Assembly (NCBI RefSeq): GCF_025290835.2
Contig: NZ_JAOCQD020000002.1
Coordinates: forward strand, 2,170,001 to 2,234,000
Origin: Aquabacterium sp. OR-4
Lineage (GTDB): Bacteria; Pseudomonadota; Gammaproteobacteria; Burkholderiales; Burkholderiaceae_C
DNA: 64,000 bases
Direction of reading: 5' to 3'
Part shown: in pieces, positions 49,239 to 57,619 of the stretch
Layout: the number at the start of each line of letters is the position of its first letter
Numbering within the stretch: position 1 is the stretch's first letter
Position numbers and translations under genes: made by a program
The notes under the pieces: generated by a model
Told to the model about the DNA's origin: nothing
Database searches by the model: none
The model's input: the letters and a program-made list of their open reading frames with translations, nothing else

Positions 49239-50762
49239 GCCCGGCCTGGCGGCCACCAGCCCCGGGCGCATCAGGTCGAGCGTGGCCATCGTCAGGCGCA
49301 GGGCCCGGGGCTCGGCGGCCGGCGCCAGCCCGGCCCCGGCGGCGGCCAGATCGCCCACCACCACGGCGCGCAGGCGCTCGGGCGTCCAGTGGCTGCGCGC
49401 AAAGGCCGCCACCTGCTCGGACGTGACGGCCAGGATCTCGGGCACGGTGCGCTGCAGGTCGGCCAGCGGCCGGCCCTGGCTCCACTGGCTGGCGGCCAGC
49501 GCGGCCAGGCCGCCGGTGGTGTCGAGCCGGCGCGCAAAGCTGCCCACCAGCGTGGCCTGGCGCGCGGCCAGCTCCGCCGGCGTGGGCGGCTCGGCGGCCA
49601 GGCGGGTGATCTCGCCGCGCAGCAGGGCCAGGGCTTCGGCGGCGGTCTTGTGGTCGGTCTGCGTGCGCGCGGCCAGCATGCCGCCGGGCGGCTGGCTCTC
49701 GCTGTCGGCAAAGGCGCCGTAGCTCAGGCCGCGCTTGATGCGCACCTCCTGGTTCAGCCGCGCCGAGTAGCCGCCGCCCAGTACCGCGCCGGCCACCTGG
49801 GCCACGCGGCGCTGCGCGTCGCCGCTGGCCACAAAGGGCGCGGCCACGGCCACGCCGCTCTGGCCGGCGCCGGGCATGTCCAGCAGCACCAGCGGCGCCG
49901 CCAGCGGTGCCGGTGCGCTGGCCGCGGCCGGCGGCGCCAGGGCCGGCGCCGCGCCGCGCCAGTCGCCCAGCAGGCGCTGCGCCAGGGCCTGGGCCTCGTC
50001 GGCCGTGATGTCGCCGGCCAGCACCAGTGCGGCCTGCTCGGGCCGGTACCAGCGCGCATGAAAGTCGCGCAGCGCCGCCACCGTGAGCTTTTGCAGTGCT
50101 GCCGGCGCGGCCACGGCGCCATAGGGCGACTCACCCCACCAGGCGCGGCGCAGCAGCAGGCCCGACAGCGCCGCGGGGTCCTTGAAGCTGACGCGCAGGC
50201 CGTCCAGCGCCTGGGCGCGCGCACGCTCCAGCTCGTCGGCGGCCAGCAGCGGCTGGCGCATCACGTCGGCCATCAGCGCCAGCGCGGCCTCGAGCTTGGG
50301 CCGGGTGACGGTCATCGCCAGGCTGCTGCTGCGCCAGCCGCTGGCGGCATCGAGCGCGCTGCCCAGCGATTCGGCCTGCTGGGCCAGCACCGTGGCCGAT
50401 ACCGGCCGGCCGCCGCGGCGCGTGCCCTTGGCCAGAAGCGTGGCGGTCATGGCGGCCACGCCGGGCTGGCCGGGCGCGTCGGCCTCGGCGCCCACGCGCA
50501 GCAGCAGCATGGCGCTGACCAGCGGCAGCCCGGGCAGCGGTGCGCTGATCACGCTCAGGCCATTGGCCAGCTGCGCCTGCTGCAGCGGCGGCACCTGCAC
50601 CGGGCGCGGCGGCAGTGGCTCGGGCGGGGCGTCGATGCCCGGCGTGGCGGCCTGGCCGGCCAGCGGCAGCCACAGCGCGCCGGCCTCCATCAGCCCGGGG
50701 CCCAGGCCCAGTGTGGCGCGCAGCAGCGCGCGGCGCTGGTTCATCCAGGGGTGGCCGGTCAC
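49218..50762 (-). CDS. M16-family peptidase-like subunit, second of a pair
   Basis: A 514-residue M16 (pitrilysin-type) protein that lacks the zinc motif HxxEH at the place where its upstream neighbour has it. It is therefore the non-catalytic partner of a heterodimer. Family blocks include NGLSVISAPLPGLPLVSAML and NQEVRIKRGLSYGAF. A Tat-like RRALLRATLG stretch and a hydrophobic segment indicate export. I start it at the GTG at 50762, which overlaps the upstream stop (GTGA) and has AAGGAG 7 bases upstream; an ATG at 50744 is the alternative. It ends inside the convergent DUF2242 gene. Confidence 0.88.
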   Translation of the reverse strand: MTGHPWMNQRRALLRATLGLGPGLMEAGALWLPLAGQAATPGIDAPPEPLPPRPVQVPPLQQAQLANGLSVISAPLPGLPLVSAMLLLRVGAEADAPGQPGVAAMTATLLAKGTRRGGRPVSATVLAQQAESLGSALDAASGWRSSSLAMTVTRPKLEAALALMADVMRQPLLAADELERARAQALDGLRVSFKDPAALSGLLLRRAWWGESPYGAVAAPAALQKLTVAALRDFHARWYRPEQAALVLAGDITADEAQALAQRLLGDWRGAAPALAPPAAASAPAPLAAPLVLLDMPGAGQSGVAVAAPFVASGDAQRRVAQVAGAVLGGGYSARLNQEVRIKRGLSYGAFADSESQPPGGMLAARTQTDHKTAAEALALLRGEITRLAAEPPTPAELAARQATLVGSFARRLDTTGGLAALAASQWSQGRPLADLQRTVPEILAVTSEQVAAFARSHWTPERLRAVVVGDLAAAGAGLAPAAEPRALRLTMATLDLMRPGLVAARPGSAAGGG

Positions 50763-52237
50763 GGTGCGGCTCCTTGCAGATAGTCGATGGTGACGCGGCG
50801 CTGGCCGAGCACATGCTGGCGCAGGACGCGCTGCACATCGGCGGCGCCCACGGCCTGCAGCCGGGCCAGGCTGCGGTCGGCCTCGCGGGCATCGCCGTGC
50901 AGCAGCACGGCCTGGCCGATGGCGCCGGCCAGGCCCTGCGGTGTCTGCCGGCCCAGCAGCGCGGCGGTGACCAGCTGGGTGCGCACCTTGTCGAGCTCGG
51001 CCGGCGCGATGGGGCCGCTGGCCAGGCGCTGGATCTGCGCCAGCAAGGCCTTCTCGAGCGTGCGCAGCGACTGCCCGCTGGCCGCGATGGCATAGGCCGC
51101 CAGCATGCCGGCGTCGGCATGCAGCTCGGTGGCAAAGCCGGCCGCCTGGGCGGCCTGCGCGCGGTACACCAGGGCCTCGTTCAGGCGCGACGAATCGCCG
51201 GCCGAGAGCAGCGCCGAGGCGATCTCCAGCGCCGCGGCATCGGCATGGCTGGCGCGCGGGCCCTTCCACAGCAGGGCCACCGCGGGCAGCGGCACGTTGG
51301 GGGCGGTGAGGGTGACGCGTGCATCGCGCGCGCGCGGCGGCTCCTGCACCGCCACGCGCGGCACCGGCGTGGCCGGCGCCTGGAGCGGGCCGAAGTAGCG
51401 GTCGATCCAGGCGTCGAGCTGCGGCGCATCAAAGTCGCCGGCCACGATCAGCAGCGCGTTGTCGGGGCGGTAGTAGGTGGCGTGGAAGCGGCGCACGTCG
51501 TCCAGCGTGGCGGCGTTGAGATCGGCCTCGCTGCCGATCACCGGTCGCTGGTAGGGATGCCGCTCATAGGTGTGGGCCGCCAGCGCATTGAACAGGCGGC
51601 CGTAGGGATCGGCCAGCACGCGCTGGCGCAACTCTTCGATCACCACCTTGCGCTCGCTGTCGAAGTTGGCCTGGTCGACGGTGAGGTGGGCCATGCGCTC
51701 GGCCTCGGCCCACAGCAGGCGCTCGAGGTGGTTGCTGGGCACCTCGCTCTGGTAGGCCGTCATGTCCTCGGCGGTGAAGGCGTTGTTCTGGCCGCCCACA
51801 TCCTCGGTCAGGCGGTCGAACATCTCGTTGGGCATGTGGCGCGTGCTCTTGAACATCATGTGCTCGAACAGGTGCGCAAAGCCCGAGCGGCCGGCCGGAT
51901 CGTCCTTGCCGCCCACGCGGTACCAGACCTGCACGCTGACCACCGCGCCGCGGTGCGGCACGCTCACCACCTGCAGGCCGTTGGCCAGCCGGCGCTCGCG
52001 CAGCGGCAAGGGCGCCAGGCTCACCGCAGCCGCCGCGGCGGCCGTGGTGGTGGCCGCGGTGGCGTTGGCGTTGGCGGGCAGCGCCCAAGCAGGCATGGCC
52101 GGCAGCACGCCCAGGGTGCCCAAGGCGCCCGAGGCCAGCAGCGCGGCGTGCCGGCCCAGCCATTGGCGGCGGGTGGCCCCGGCCGGGCGATGCGGGCCGG
52201 ACGGTGGGCGAAGGATCGAGAAGGCCGTAGGGTGCAT
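50759..52237 (-). CDS. M16-family zinc peptidase, catalytic subunit
   Basis: A 492-residue M16 peptidase with the inverted zinc motif HLFEH near residue 124 followed by MMFKSTRHMPNEMFD, plus the downstream Glu-containing helix ERKVVIEELRQRV. An N-terminal arginine-rich segment and Ala-rich helix indicate export to the periplasm. It overlaps the next gene by 4 bases, so the two subunits are translationally coupled. The start at 52237 is chosen as the first ATG before the signal; a reading from 52498 is not credible. It diverges from the VOC gene across a structured 259-base gap. Confidence 0.9.
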   Translation of the reverse strand: MHPTAFSILRPPSGPHRPAGATRRQWLGRHAALLASGALGTLGVLPAMPAWALPANANATAATTTAAAAAAVSLAPLPLRERRLANGLQVVSVPHRGAVVSVQVWYRVGGKDDPAGRSGFAHLFEHMMFKSTRHMPNEMFDRLTEDVGGQNNAFTAEDMTAYQSEVPSNHLERLLWAEAERMAHLTVDQANFDSERKVVIEELRQRVLADPYGRLFNALAAHTYERHPYQRPVIGSEADLNAATLDDVRRFHATYYRPDNALLIVAGDFDAPQLDAWIDRYFGPLQAPATPVPRVAVQEPPRARDARVTLTAPNVPLPAVALLWKGPRASHADAAALEIASALLSAGDSSRLNEALVYRAQAAQAAGFATELHADAGMLAAYAIAASGQSLRTLEKALLAQIQRLASGPIAPAELDKVRTQLVTAALLGRQTPQGLAGAIGQAVLLHGDAREADRSLARLQAVGAADVQRVLRQHVLGQRRVTIDYLQGAAP

Positions 52238-52330
52238 GCGCAGATCATCGCCGATCAAGCCACACCCGCCCCCCGCGCGCGGCAGGATGCCGATGGCAGC
52301 CGGCCACTGGCAGACTCGTGGTGCTGCGTG

Positions 52331-52431
52331 TGTGCCGCGGCCAGGCCCGCGGTGTGTGTTTGCAGCGGCCAGGCCCGCTGCGGGGCGGCGCACGCGCTGC
52401 CGGGCTGCTGACACTGCGCTGTCAGCAGCCC
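52331..52431 (+). promoter_or_regulatory. Three tandem stem-loops upstream of the VOC gene
   Basis: Stem 1: CCGCGG, loop CCAGGC, CCGCGG (52335-52352). Stem 2: GCAGCGG, loop CCAGGC, CCGCTGC (52362-52381). Stem 3: GGGCTGCTGACA, loop CTGCGC, TGTCAGCAGCCC (52402-52431), with a 12-bp stem. The first two share the loop but differ in the stem while staying paired. They end 66 bases before the VOC start. An RNA leader or operators for a divergent promoter are possible. Confidence 0.5.
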
Positions 52432-52496
52432 CCGGGCAGCATCGGGGCCTGCGCGGTGCACAGGGCCCGCGCAACCCACCCACCCAGGAGAAGAGC

Positions 52497-52886
52497 ATGC
52501 AATTCGGCTACACCATCGTTTATGTGCGCGACGTCAAGGCGTCGCTGAGCTTCTTTGAACAAGCTTTCGGCCTGCAGCGCGGCTTCGTGTCCGAGGGCGC
52601 CGAGTTCGGCACGCTGGCCACCGGCAGCACCGCGCTGGCCTTTTGCAGCCACGAGATGGCGCGCGACAGCGTGGGCCACGACTACGTGGCCGCCGAAGAA
52701 TCGGCGCGCCCGCTGGGCATGGAGGTGGGCCTGTGCACCGACGACGTGCCCGCCGCCTGCCAGCGCGCGGTGGCCGCCGGCGCCACGCTGCTGAACCCGC
52801 CCAAGACCAAGCCCTGGGGCCAGACCGTGGCCTACGTGCGCTGCCCCGACGGCACGCTGGTCGAGCTGTGCACGCCGATGGGCTGA
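52497..52886 (+). CDS. VOC (glyoxalase/bleomycin-resistance) family protein
   Basis: A 129-residue VOC-fold protein. The N-terminal YTIVYVRDVKASLSFFEQAFG and the C-terminal YVRCPDGTLVELCTPMG with its metal-type Glu are typical. VOC proteins isomerise, open rings of, or bind small electrophiles; the substrate is not evident. CAGGAGAAG precedes the ATG. The cupin gene begins 23 bases after its stop, so they may form an operon with the WYL regulator. Confidence 0.88.
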   Translation: MQFGYTIVYVRDVKASLSFFEQAFGLQRGFVSEGAEFGTLATGSTALAFCSHEMARDSVGHDYVAAEESARPLGMEVGLCTDDVPAACQRAVAAGATLLNPPKTKPWGQTVAYVRCPDGTLVELCTPMG

Positions 52887-52909
52887 GCGGCCGCGCCGTC
52901 GTACCCGCC

Positions 52910-53416
52910 ATGACCGCCCCCATCCTGAACCTGGCCGAGCTGCGCCCCGAAGCGCGCCCGGCCGACTGGGCGCCGCCGGGCAAGCTCGGCCAGCGCATCG
53001 AGGCCCGCATCGCGCGGCTGACGCCCGGCCTGGGCCTGCGCCACCTGGGCTGCGGCCTGGTGGAGGTGCCGCCGGGCCGGCAGGCCTTCCCGCTCCATGG
53101 CCACCGCCACAACGACGAGCTGTTCATCATCCTGTCGGGCAGCGGCCTGCTGCGCCATGGCCGCGACCGCCAGCCGGTGCGCGAGGGCGACGTGATCGGC
53201 TGCCCGGTGGGCGATGCCCACAGCGCCCATGCCCTGCTCAACACCGGCAGCCAGACACTGCGCTACCTGGCGCTGAGCAGCCAGCACACGCCCGAGATCT
53301 GCGACTACCCCGACAGCGGCAAGTTCGGCGTGTTCGACGGCGAGGGCGAGGGCGAGGCCGAGTTTTTCCACCTGGCGCGGCCCGAGGACGGGCGCGACTA
53401 CTGGGACGGCGAGTAG
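52910..53416 (+). CDS. Cupin-domain protein
   Basis: A 168-residue single-domain cupin. The metal-binding motif is recognisable as PLHGHRHNDELFIILSGSG, and the second motif as GCPVGDAHSAHALLNTG. Such proteins bind metal and act as small dioxygenases, isomerases or ligand sensors. It follows the VOC gene by 23 bases and precedes the WYL regulator by 16 bases. Confidence 0.85.
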   Translation: MTAPILNLAELRPEARPADWAPPGKLGQRIEARIARLTPGLGLRHLGCGLVEVPPGRQAFPLHGHRHNDELFIILSGSGLLRHGRDRQPVREGDVIGCPVGDAHSAHALLNTGSQTLRYLALSSQHTPEICDYPDSGKFGVFDGEGEGEAEFFHLARPEDGRDYWDGE

Positions 53417-53432
53417 CCGCTCCCCGGCCACG

Positions 53433-54119
53433 ATGCGCCGCGCCGACCGCCTGTTTGCCCTGGTGCAGCTGATCCGTGGCCGGCGCCTGTCCACCGCCGC
53501 GTGGCTGGCCCAGCGGCTGGAGGTGTCGCTGCGCACGGTGTACCGCGACGTGGCCGACCTGCAGCACCAGGGCGTGCCGATCGAGGGCGAGGCCGGCGTG
53601 GGCTACCGCATGCGCGCCGGCTTCGACCTGCCGCCGCTGATGTTCAGCACCGACGAAGCCCGCGCCCTGGTGGCCGCCGTGCGCCTGGCCCAGCCGCGGC
53701 TGGATGCCGAGCTGGGCGCGGCGGCCGAGGCCGCGCTGGGCAAGATCCTGGCGGTGCTGCCGCCGGCCACGCGGGCGGCGGCCGAGGCGCTGGCGCTGTA
53801 TGCGCCCGATGTGGCGCTGGACCCCGCCACCCGCGCCCGGCTCACCGTGCTGCGCGGCGCCATCGAGGGCCGCAACAAGCTGCGCTTTGCCTACCGCGAC
53901 CTGAAGGACGCCGACAGCCGGCGCACCGTGCGGCCGCTGGGCTGCTTCTTCTGGGGCCAGGTCTGGACGCTGGCCGCCTGGTGCGAGGCGCGCAGCAGCT
54001 TCCGCAGCTTTCGCGTCGACCGCATCGGCGAGCTCACCGTGCTGGACGAGCGTTTTCGCGACGAGCCCGGCCGCACGCTGGCCGATCTGCAACGGCGTTA
54101 TGCCGACGACGCCGGCTGA
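53433..54119 (+). CDS. WYL-domain transcriptional regulator (YafY-type)
   Basis: A 228-residue regulator with an N-terminal HTH_11 helix-turn-helix (LFALVQLIRGRRLSTAAWLAQ, then SLRTVYRDVADLQ) and a C-terminal WYL domain (about residues 135-215). The WYL domain is thought to sense ligands such as nucleotides. It is the last gene of the VOC-cupin-WYL group and may control it. The S9 peptidase starts 52 bases later. Confidence 0.9.
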   Translation: MRRADRLFALVQLIRGRRLSTAAWLAQRLEVSLRTVYRDVADLQHQGVPIEGEAGVGYRMRAGFDLPPLMFSTDEARALVAAVRLAQPRLDAELGAAAEAALGKILAVLPPATRAAAEALALYAPDVALDPATRARLTVLRGAIEGRNKLRFAYRDLKDADSRRTVRPLGCFFWGQVWTLAAWCEARSSFRSFRVDRIGELTVLDERFRDEPGRTLADLQRRYADDAG

Positions 54120-54171
54120 CACACCCGGCCCTTATGCTCGGCGCGGTTCATCGTGCCGGGCAGGGAGGCCC

Positions 54172-56364
54172 ATGCTGCAACAACGATTCACGGGCGTCGG
54201 CGTGCGCCGCGCTGGCGCCAGGGCCAGGGCTGGGGCCGGCCTGGCCCGCCGGGTGGTGTGGGAACCGCTGTCCAGGCGGGTGTTCGGGCCGGCGTTCAGG
54301 CGCTGGTTCGGGCTGGCCTGCGGGCTGGGCACCGCACTGGCCGTGCCGGTGCAGGCCGCCGACCTGCTGCCGGCCGAGCGTTTTTTCCAGCATCCGCAGG
54401 TGCTGGCGGCGCAGCTTTCACCCTCGGGCCGCCAGGTGGCGGTGACCAGCGCCATCGGCACCGACACCGTGCAGCTGCTGGTGCTGGATGTGGCCAGCGA
54501 CGCGCCGCCGCGCCGCGTGGCGGGCTTTCGCGATGCCGACATCGTCGATGTCACCTGGGCCAGCGACACGCGGCTGCTGTACTCGGTGCGCGACCTGGCT
54601 GCCGGCAGCGGCCGTGATCTGTTCGTGGGCGCCGGCCTGATGGCGGTCAACGCCGACGGCAGCGACGCCCAGGTGCTGGTGCGCCGCCGGCCCGGCCCGG
54701 TGGCCGCTGTGGGCGATGTGCGGCGCGACCGCGCGCTCTCGGTCGATCACCGGCTGCTGTGGGTGCCCGCCGCGTCGCGGCCCGGCCCCGCAGCGGCAGA
54801 CACCACGCCGGGCGGCAGCCGCGACGCCAGCCCGCCACTGGCCGGCCAGGTGGTGGTGGGCCACCTGCGCCGCGGCCGCGACGGCCAGCCGCTTGTGCAG
54901 CCGCTGTGGCTGGACACCCGCAGCGGCCTGACCCGCGAGATGAATCTGGACGGCGCGCCGCCCGAGGTGCTGCACTGGTGGTTCGACAGCCAGGGCACGC
55001 CGCGCGTGGCCCGCACCGAGCGCGACGGCCGGGCCACGCTGCACTGGCGCGGCCCGGCCGATGCCGGCTGGCGCGTGCTGGTCGAGGCGCCGGTCCTGCA
55101 GATGCCCTTCGAGCCGCTGGCCGTGGCCGACGACGGCACGCTGTACCTGCGCCATGACGCCGGCCCGCGCGGCGAAGCGGTGCTGGGCACCTACGACCCC
55201 GCGCGCCAGGCCCCGGCCGCCACACCGCTGCTGCACTGGCCGGGCTATGACGTGGGCCACCAGATGCTGCGCGATGCCGGCAGCGGCGCGCTGCTGGGCC
55301 ATCGCGGCGAGGCCGAGCGCGAGCGCAGCCACTGGTTCACGCCACGGCTGCAGCGCCTGCAGCAGCAGATCGACGCAGCGCTGCCCGAGCGCGTGAACAG
55401 CATCGACTGCCGCCGCTGCGAGGCCGACGATCTGGTGGCCCTGGTCAGCAGCCACAGCGACCGCGACCCCGGCCAGCTCTACCTCTACACCGCCGCCACC
55501 GGGCAGATGCAGCACCTGGGCCCGCGCATGGGCGGCATCGACCCGGCGGCCATGGCCCGCGTGCAGCTGCACCCGATCCGCGCCCGCGACGGCCTGCCGC
55601 TGCCGGTCTGGCTCACCGTGCCGGCCGGCGCCACGCCCGGCCGCGCGCTGCCGGCCGTGGTGCTGGCCCACGGTGGGCCCTGGCTGCGTGGCGGCCACTG
55701 GCGGTGGGAGCCGATGGCGCAGTTTCTGGCCTCGCGCGGCTGGCTGGTGATCAGCCCCGACTTCCGCGGCTCCACCGGCTATGGCCAGGCCCACCTGCGT
55801 GCCGGCTTCCGCCAGTGGGGCCGCGCCATGCAGGACGACCTGGCCGATGCGCTGCGCTGGGCCCGGCGCGAGGGCCTGGCCGGGCCGCAGGCCTGCATCA
55901 TCGGCGGCAGCTACGGCGGTTATGCCACGCTGATGGGCCTGGTGCGCGACGCCGACCTGTACCGCTGCGGCGCCGCCTGGGCCGCGGTGAGCGAGCCGCT
56001 GCTGCTGCTGCAAAGCCCGTGGTGGCTGGTGGACGACAGCAACGAGGCGCTGCGCCGCCACCGCCTGCCCGACCTGATCGGCGACGCCGAACAAGACGCC
56101 GGGATGCTGGCCGCCGCCTCGCCGCTGCGCCAGGCCGCGCACATCCGGGCGCCGCTGCTGCTGGCCCATGGCGGGCTGGACCGCCGCGTGCCGCCCGTCC
56201 ATGCCCAGCGCCTGCGCGAGGCCCTGGGCGCCGCCGGCCACCCGCCCGAATGGCTGCTGTACGACGACGAGGGCCACGGCTGGCGGCGCACCGACCACCG
56301 GGTGGACTTTGCGCAGCGGCTCGAGGTTTTTCTGCGCCGGCATCTGGACACGCCCGTGCGCTGA
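54172..56364 (+). CDS. Second S9-family serine peptidase, exported
   Basis: A 730-residue paralogue of the peptidase at 5110. The triad is Ser near 580 (GGSYGG), Asp near 670 (GLDRRVP) and His near 702 (DEGHGW). It shares AQFLASRGW, FRGSTGYG, WGRAMQDDL and the CRRC pair with the first copy, so both likely come from one duplication. The N-terminal 60 residues are Arg-rich, then a hydrophobic segment and VQAADLLPAERFF suggest a signal peptide with a long positive head. GGGAGG lies 5 bases before the ATG. Confidence 0.88.
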   Translation: MLQQRFTGVGVRRAGARARAGAGLARRVVWEPLSRRVFGPAFRRWFGLACGLGTALAVPVQAADLLPAERFFQHPQVLAAQLSPSGRQVAVTSAIGTDTVQLLVLDVASDAPPRRVAGFRDADIVDVTWASDTRLLYSVRDLAAGSGRDLFVGAGLMAVNADGSDAQVLVRRRPGPVAAVGDVRRDRALSVDHRLLWVPAASRPGPAAADTTPGGSRDASPPLAGQVVVGHLRRGRDGQPLVQPLWLDTRSGLTREMNLDGAPPEVLHWWFDSQGTPRVARTERDGRATLHWRGPADAGWRVLVEAPVLQMPFEPLAVADDGTLYLRHDAGPRGEAVLGTYDPARQAPAATPLLHWPGYDVGHQMLRDAGSGALLGHRGEAERERSHWFTPRLQRLQQQIDAALPERVNSIDCRRCEADDLVALVSSHSDRDPGQLYLYTAATGQMQHLGPRMGGIDPAAMARVQLHPIRARDGLPLPVWLTVPAGATPGRALPAVVLAHGGPWLRGGHWRWEPMAQFLASRGWLVISPDFRGSTGYGQAHLRAGFRQWGRAMQDDLADALRWARREGLAGPQACIIGGSYGGYATLMGLVRDADLYRCGAAWAAVSEPLLLLQSPWWLVDDSNEALRRHRLPDLIGDAEQDAGMLAAASPLRQAAHIRAPLLLAHGGLDRRVPPVHAQRLREALGAAGHPPEWLLYDDEGHGWRRTDHRVDFAQRLEVFLRRHLDTPVR

Positions 56365-56397
56365 ACGGCCACGCGCGGCCGCGGGCCGGCCAGAAGC

Positions 56398-57516
56398 TCA
56401 GGCTGCCGGCGGGTGTTTGGCCACGCGGTAGTGCCACCAGGGCAGCGCCTGGGTCAGCGACAGCACCTCGCCGCTGTGCCAGGGCGCATAGCCCGGCAGC
56501 CCGGCCAGCGTGGCCTGCCAGGCCGGGCTGGCCAGGGCCTCGCGCAGCTTGCGCACGGCCGGGTGCTCGAGCGCGTCCTTCAGGCACACCAGAAAGTAGT
56601 CTTCGTCGAGCAGGGGCACGAAGTCCAGCCCGAACTGCCGCGCCGCGGCCGCCAGGCCGGGGCCCACGTCGGCCTGGCCGCTGGCCACCGCGGCGGCCAC
56701 CGCCACGTGGCTGTCCTCGGGGGTGTCGTGCCAGCCGCGGAGGCTGGCGGCCTCGAGGCCCAGCTCGTCCACCAGGTGGTCCAGCAACAGCCGCGTGCCC
56801 GAACCGGCCTGGCGGTTGACGAATCGCGCCGCGCTGCCGCTGATGTCGGCCAGGCCGCGCAGGCCCAGCGGATTGCCGGGCGACACCATCAGGCCCTGGG
56901 TGCGGCGCACGCAGCCGATCAGCTTGTGCACGCCGGGCTGCAGCAGCGGCTTCATCACCTTCGAGAACAGTGCCGAGCCGGCCGGCAGCGGCGGCACATG
57001 GAAGCCGGCCACCAGGCAGCGGCCCTGGGCCAGTGCGGTCAGCGCGTCCACGCTGCCGGCAAAGCGCAGCTCGATGTGCAGGCGCTGGGCGCTGCTGGCC
57101 AGCTCGCGCAGCTGCGGCAGGGCCAGGTCGTGGCTGGCCAGGATGGGCAGCACATGCTGATCACCGTCCAGCGCCTCGTCGAGCACCCGCTCGAGCTCGG
57201 CACGCAGCGCCTCGATGTGCGGCGTGAGCCGGGTGCGCGCGCGGGTCTCGGCCCACAGCAGGCGGTCGGCAAAGGGCGTCAGACGCGCCGGCTGGCCCTG
57301 CACCCAGGTGAGCAGGGGTTCGCCCAGCGTCACCTCCCAGCGCTTGAGCGCGCCCCACACATGGCGGTAGCTGGCGCCCAGGGCCTTGGCGGCATGCTGG
57401 ATCGAGCCGTGCTCGCGCACCGCGCTGAGCAGCTCGAACAGCGGGTTGTGCAGGGCCGCGCCGCGCTGGTCGGTGGCTTCAAAGCTGTATTGCAGGTGGA
57501 CGCCGCGGGACTTCAT
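56398..57516 (-). CDS. ModE-like HTH regulator with a periplasmic-binding-type sensor domain
   Basis: A 372-residue regulator. Residues about 20-90 form a ModE/LysR-like helix-turn-helix (REHGSIQHAAKALGASYRHVWGALKRWE). From about residue 125 on, the protein resembles the PBP-like domain PF12727 used to bind a ligand (molybdate or another anion in some relatives). Late blocks RQAGSGTRLLLDHLVDE and DSHVAVAAAVASGQADVGPG are characteristic. It may link to molybdenum, as an XdhC gene lies 6 kb away, but no such target is adjacent. It is 103 bases after the start of the TAXI gene's stop and on the same strand. Confidence 0.78.
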   Translation of the reverse strand: MKSRGVHLQYSFEATDQRGAALHNPLFELLSAVREHGSIQHAAKALGASYRHVWGALKRWEVTLGEPLLTWVQGQPARLTPFADRLLWAETRARTRLTPHIEALRAELERVLDEALDGDQHVLPILASHDLALPQLRELASSAQRLHIELRFAGSVDALTALAQGRCLVAGFHVPPLPAGSALFSKVMKPLLQPGVHKLIGCVRRTQGLMVSPGNPLGLRGLADISGSAARFVNRQAGSGTRLLLDHLVDELGLEAASLRGWHDTPEDSHVAVAAAVASGQADVGPGLAAAARQFGLDFVPLLDEDYFLVCLKDALEHPAVRKLREALASPAWQATLAGLPGYAPWHSGEVLSLTQALPWWHYRVAKHPPAA

Positions 57517-57589
57517 CAGAGCTCGAACAAAAAGACGTGCCGGCCGGTGCCGGACCGGGCGCGACGATAGCGCACGCCGGGTGGGTGCA

Positions 57590-57615
57590 CCGGCGCACCG
57601 GCGCACCGGCGCACG
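57590..57615 (+). repeat. 9-bp tandem repeat between the regulator and TAXI genes
   Basis: About three copies of GCACCGGCG in a row in the 103-base gap. No other structure is seen there. Confidence 0.6.
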
Positions 57616-57619
57616 GGGT

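Noticed and set aside
50131..51135. 334-codon reverse ORF across both M16 genes
   Set aside because: Off-frame to both real M16 frames, which carry the zinc motif and family blocks.
49389..52411. Long forward ORFs over the M16 genes
   Set aside because: Shadow of the M16 pair; no motif and no ribosome site.
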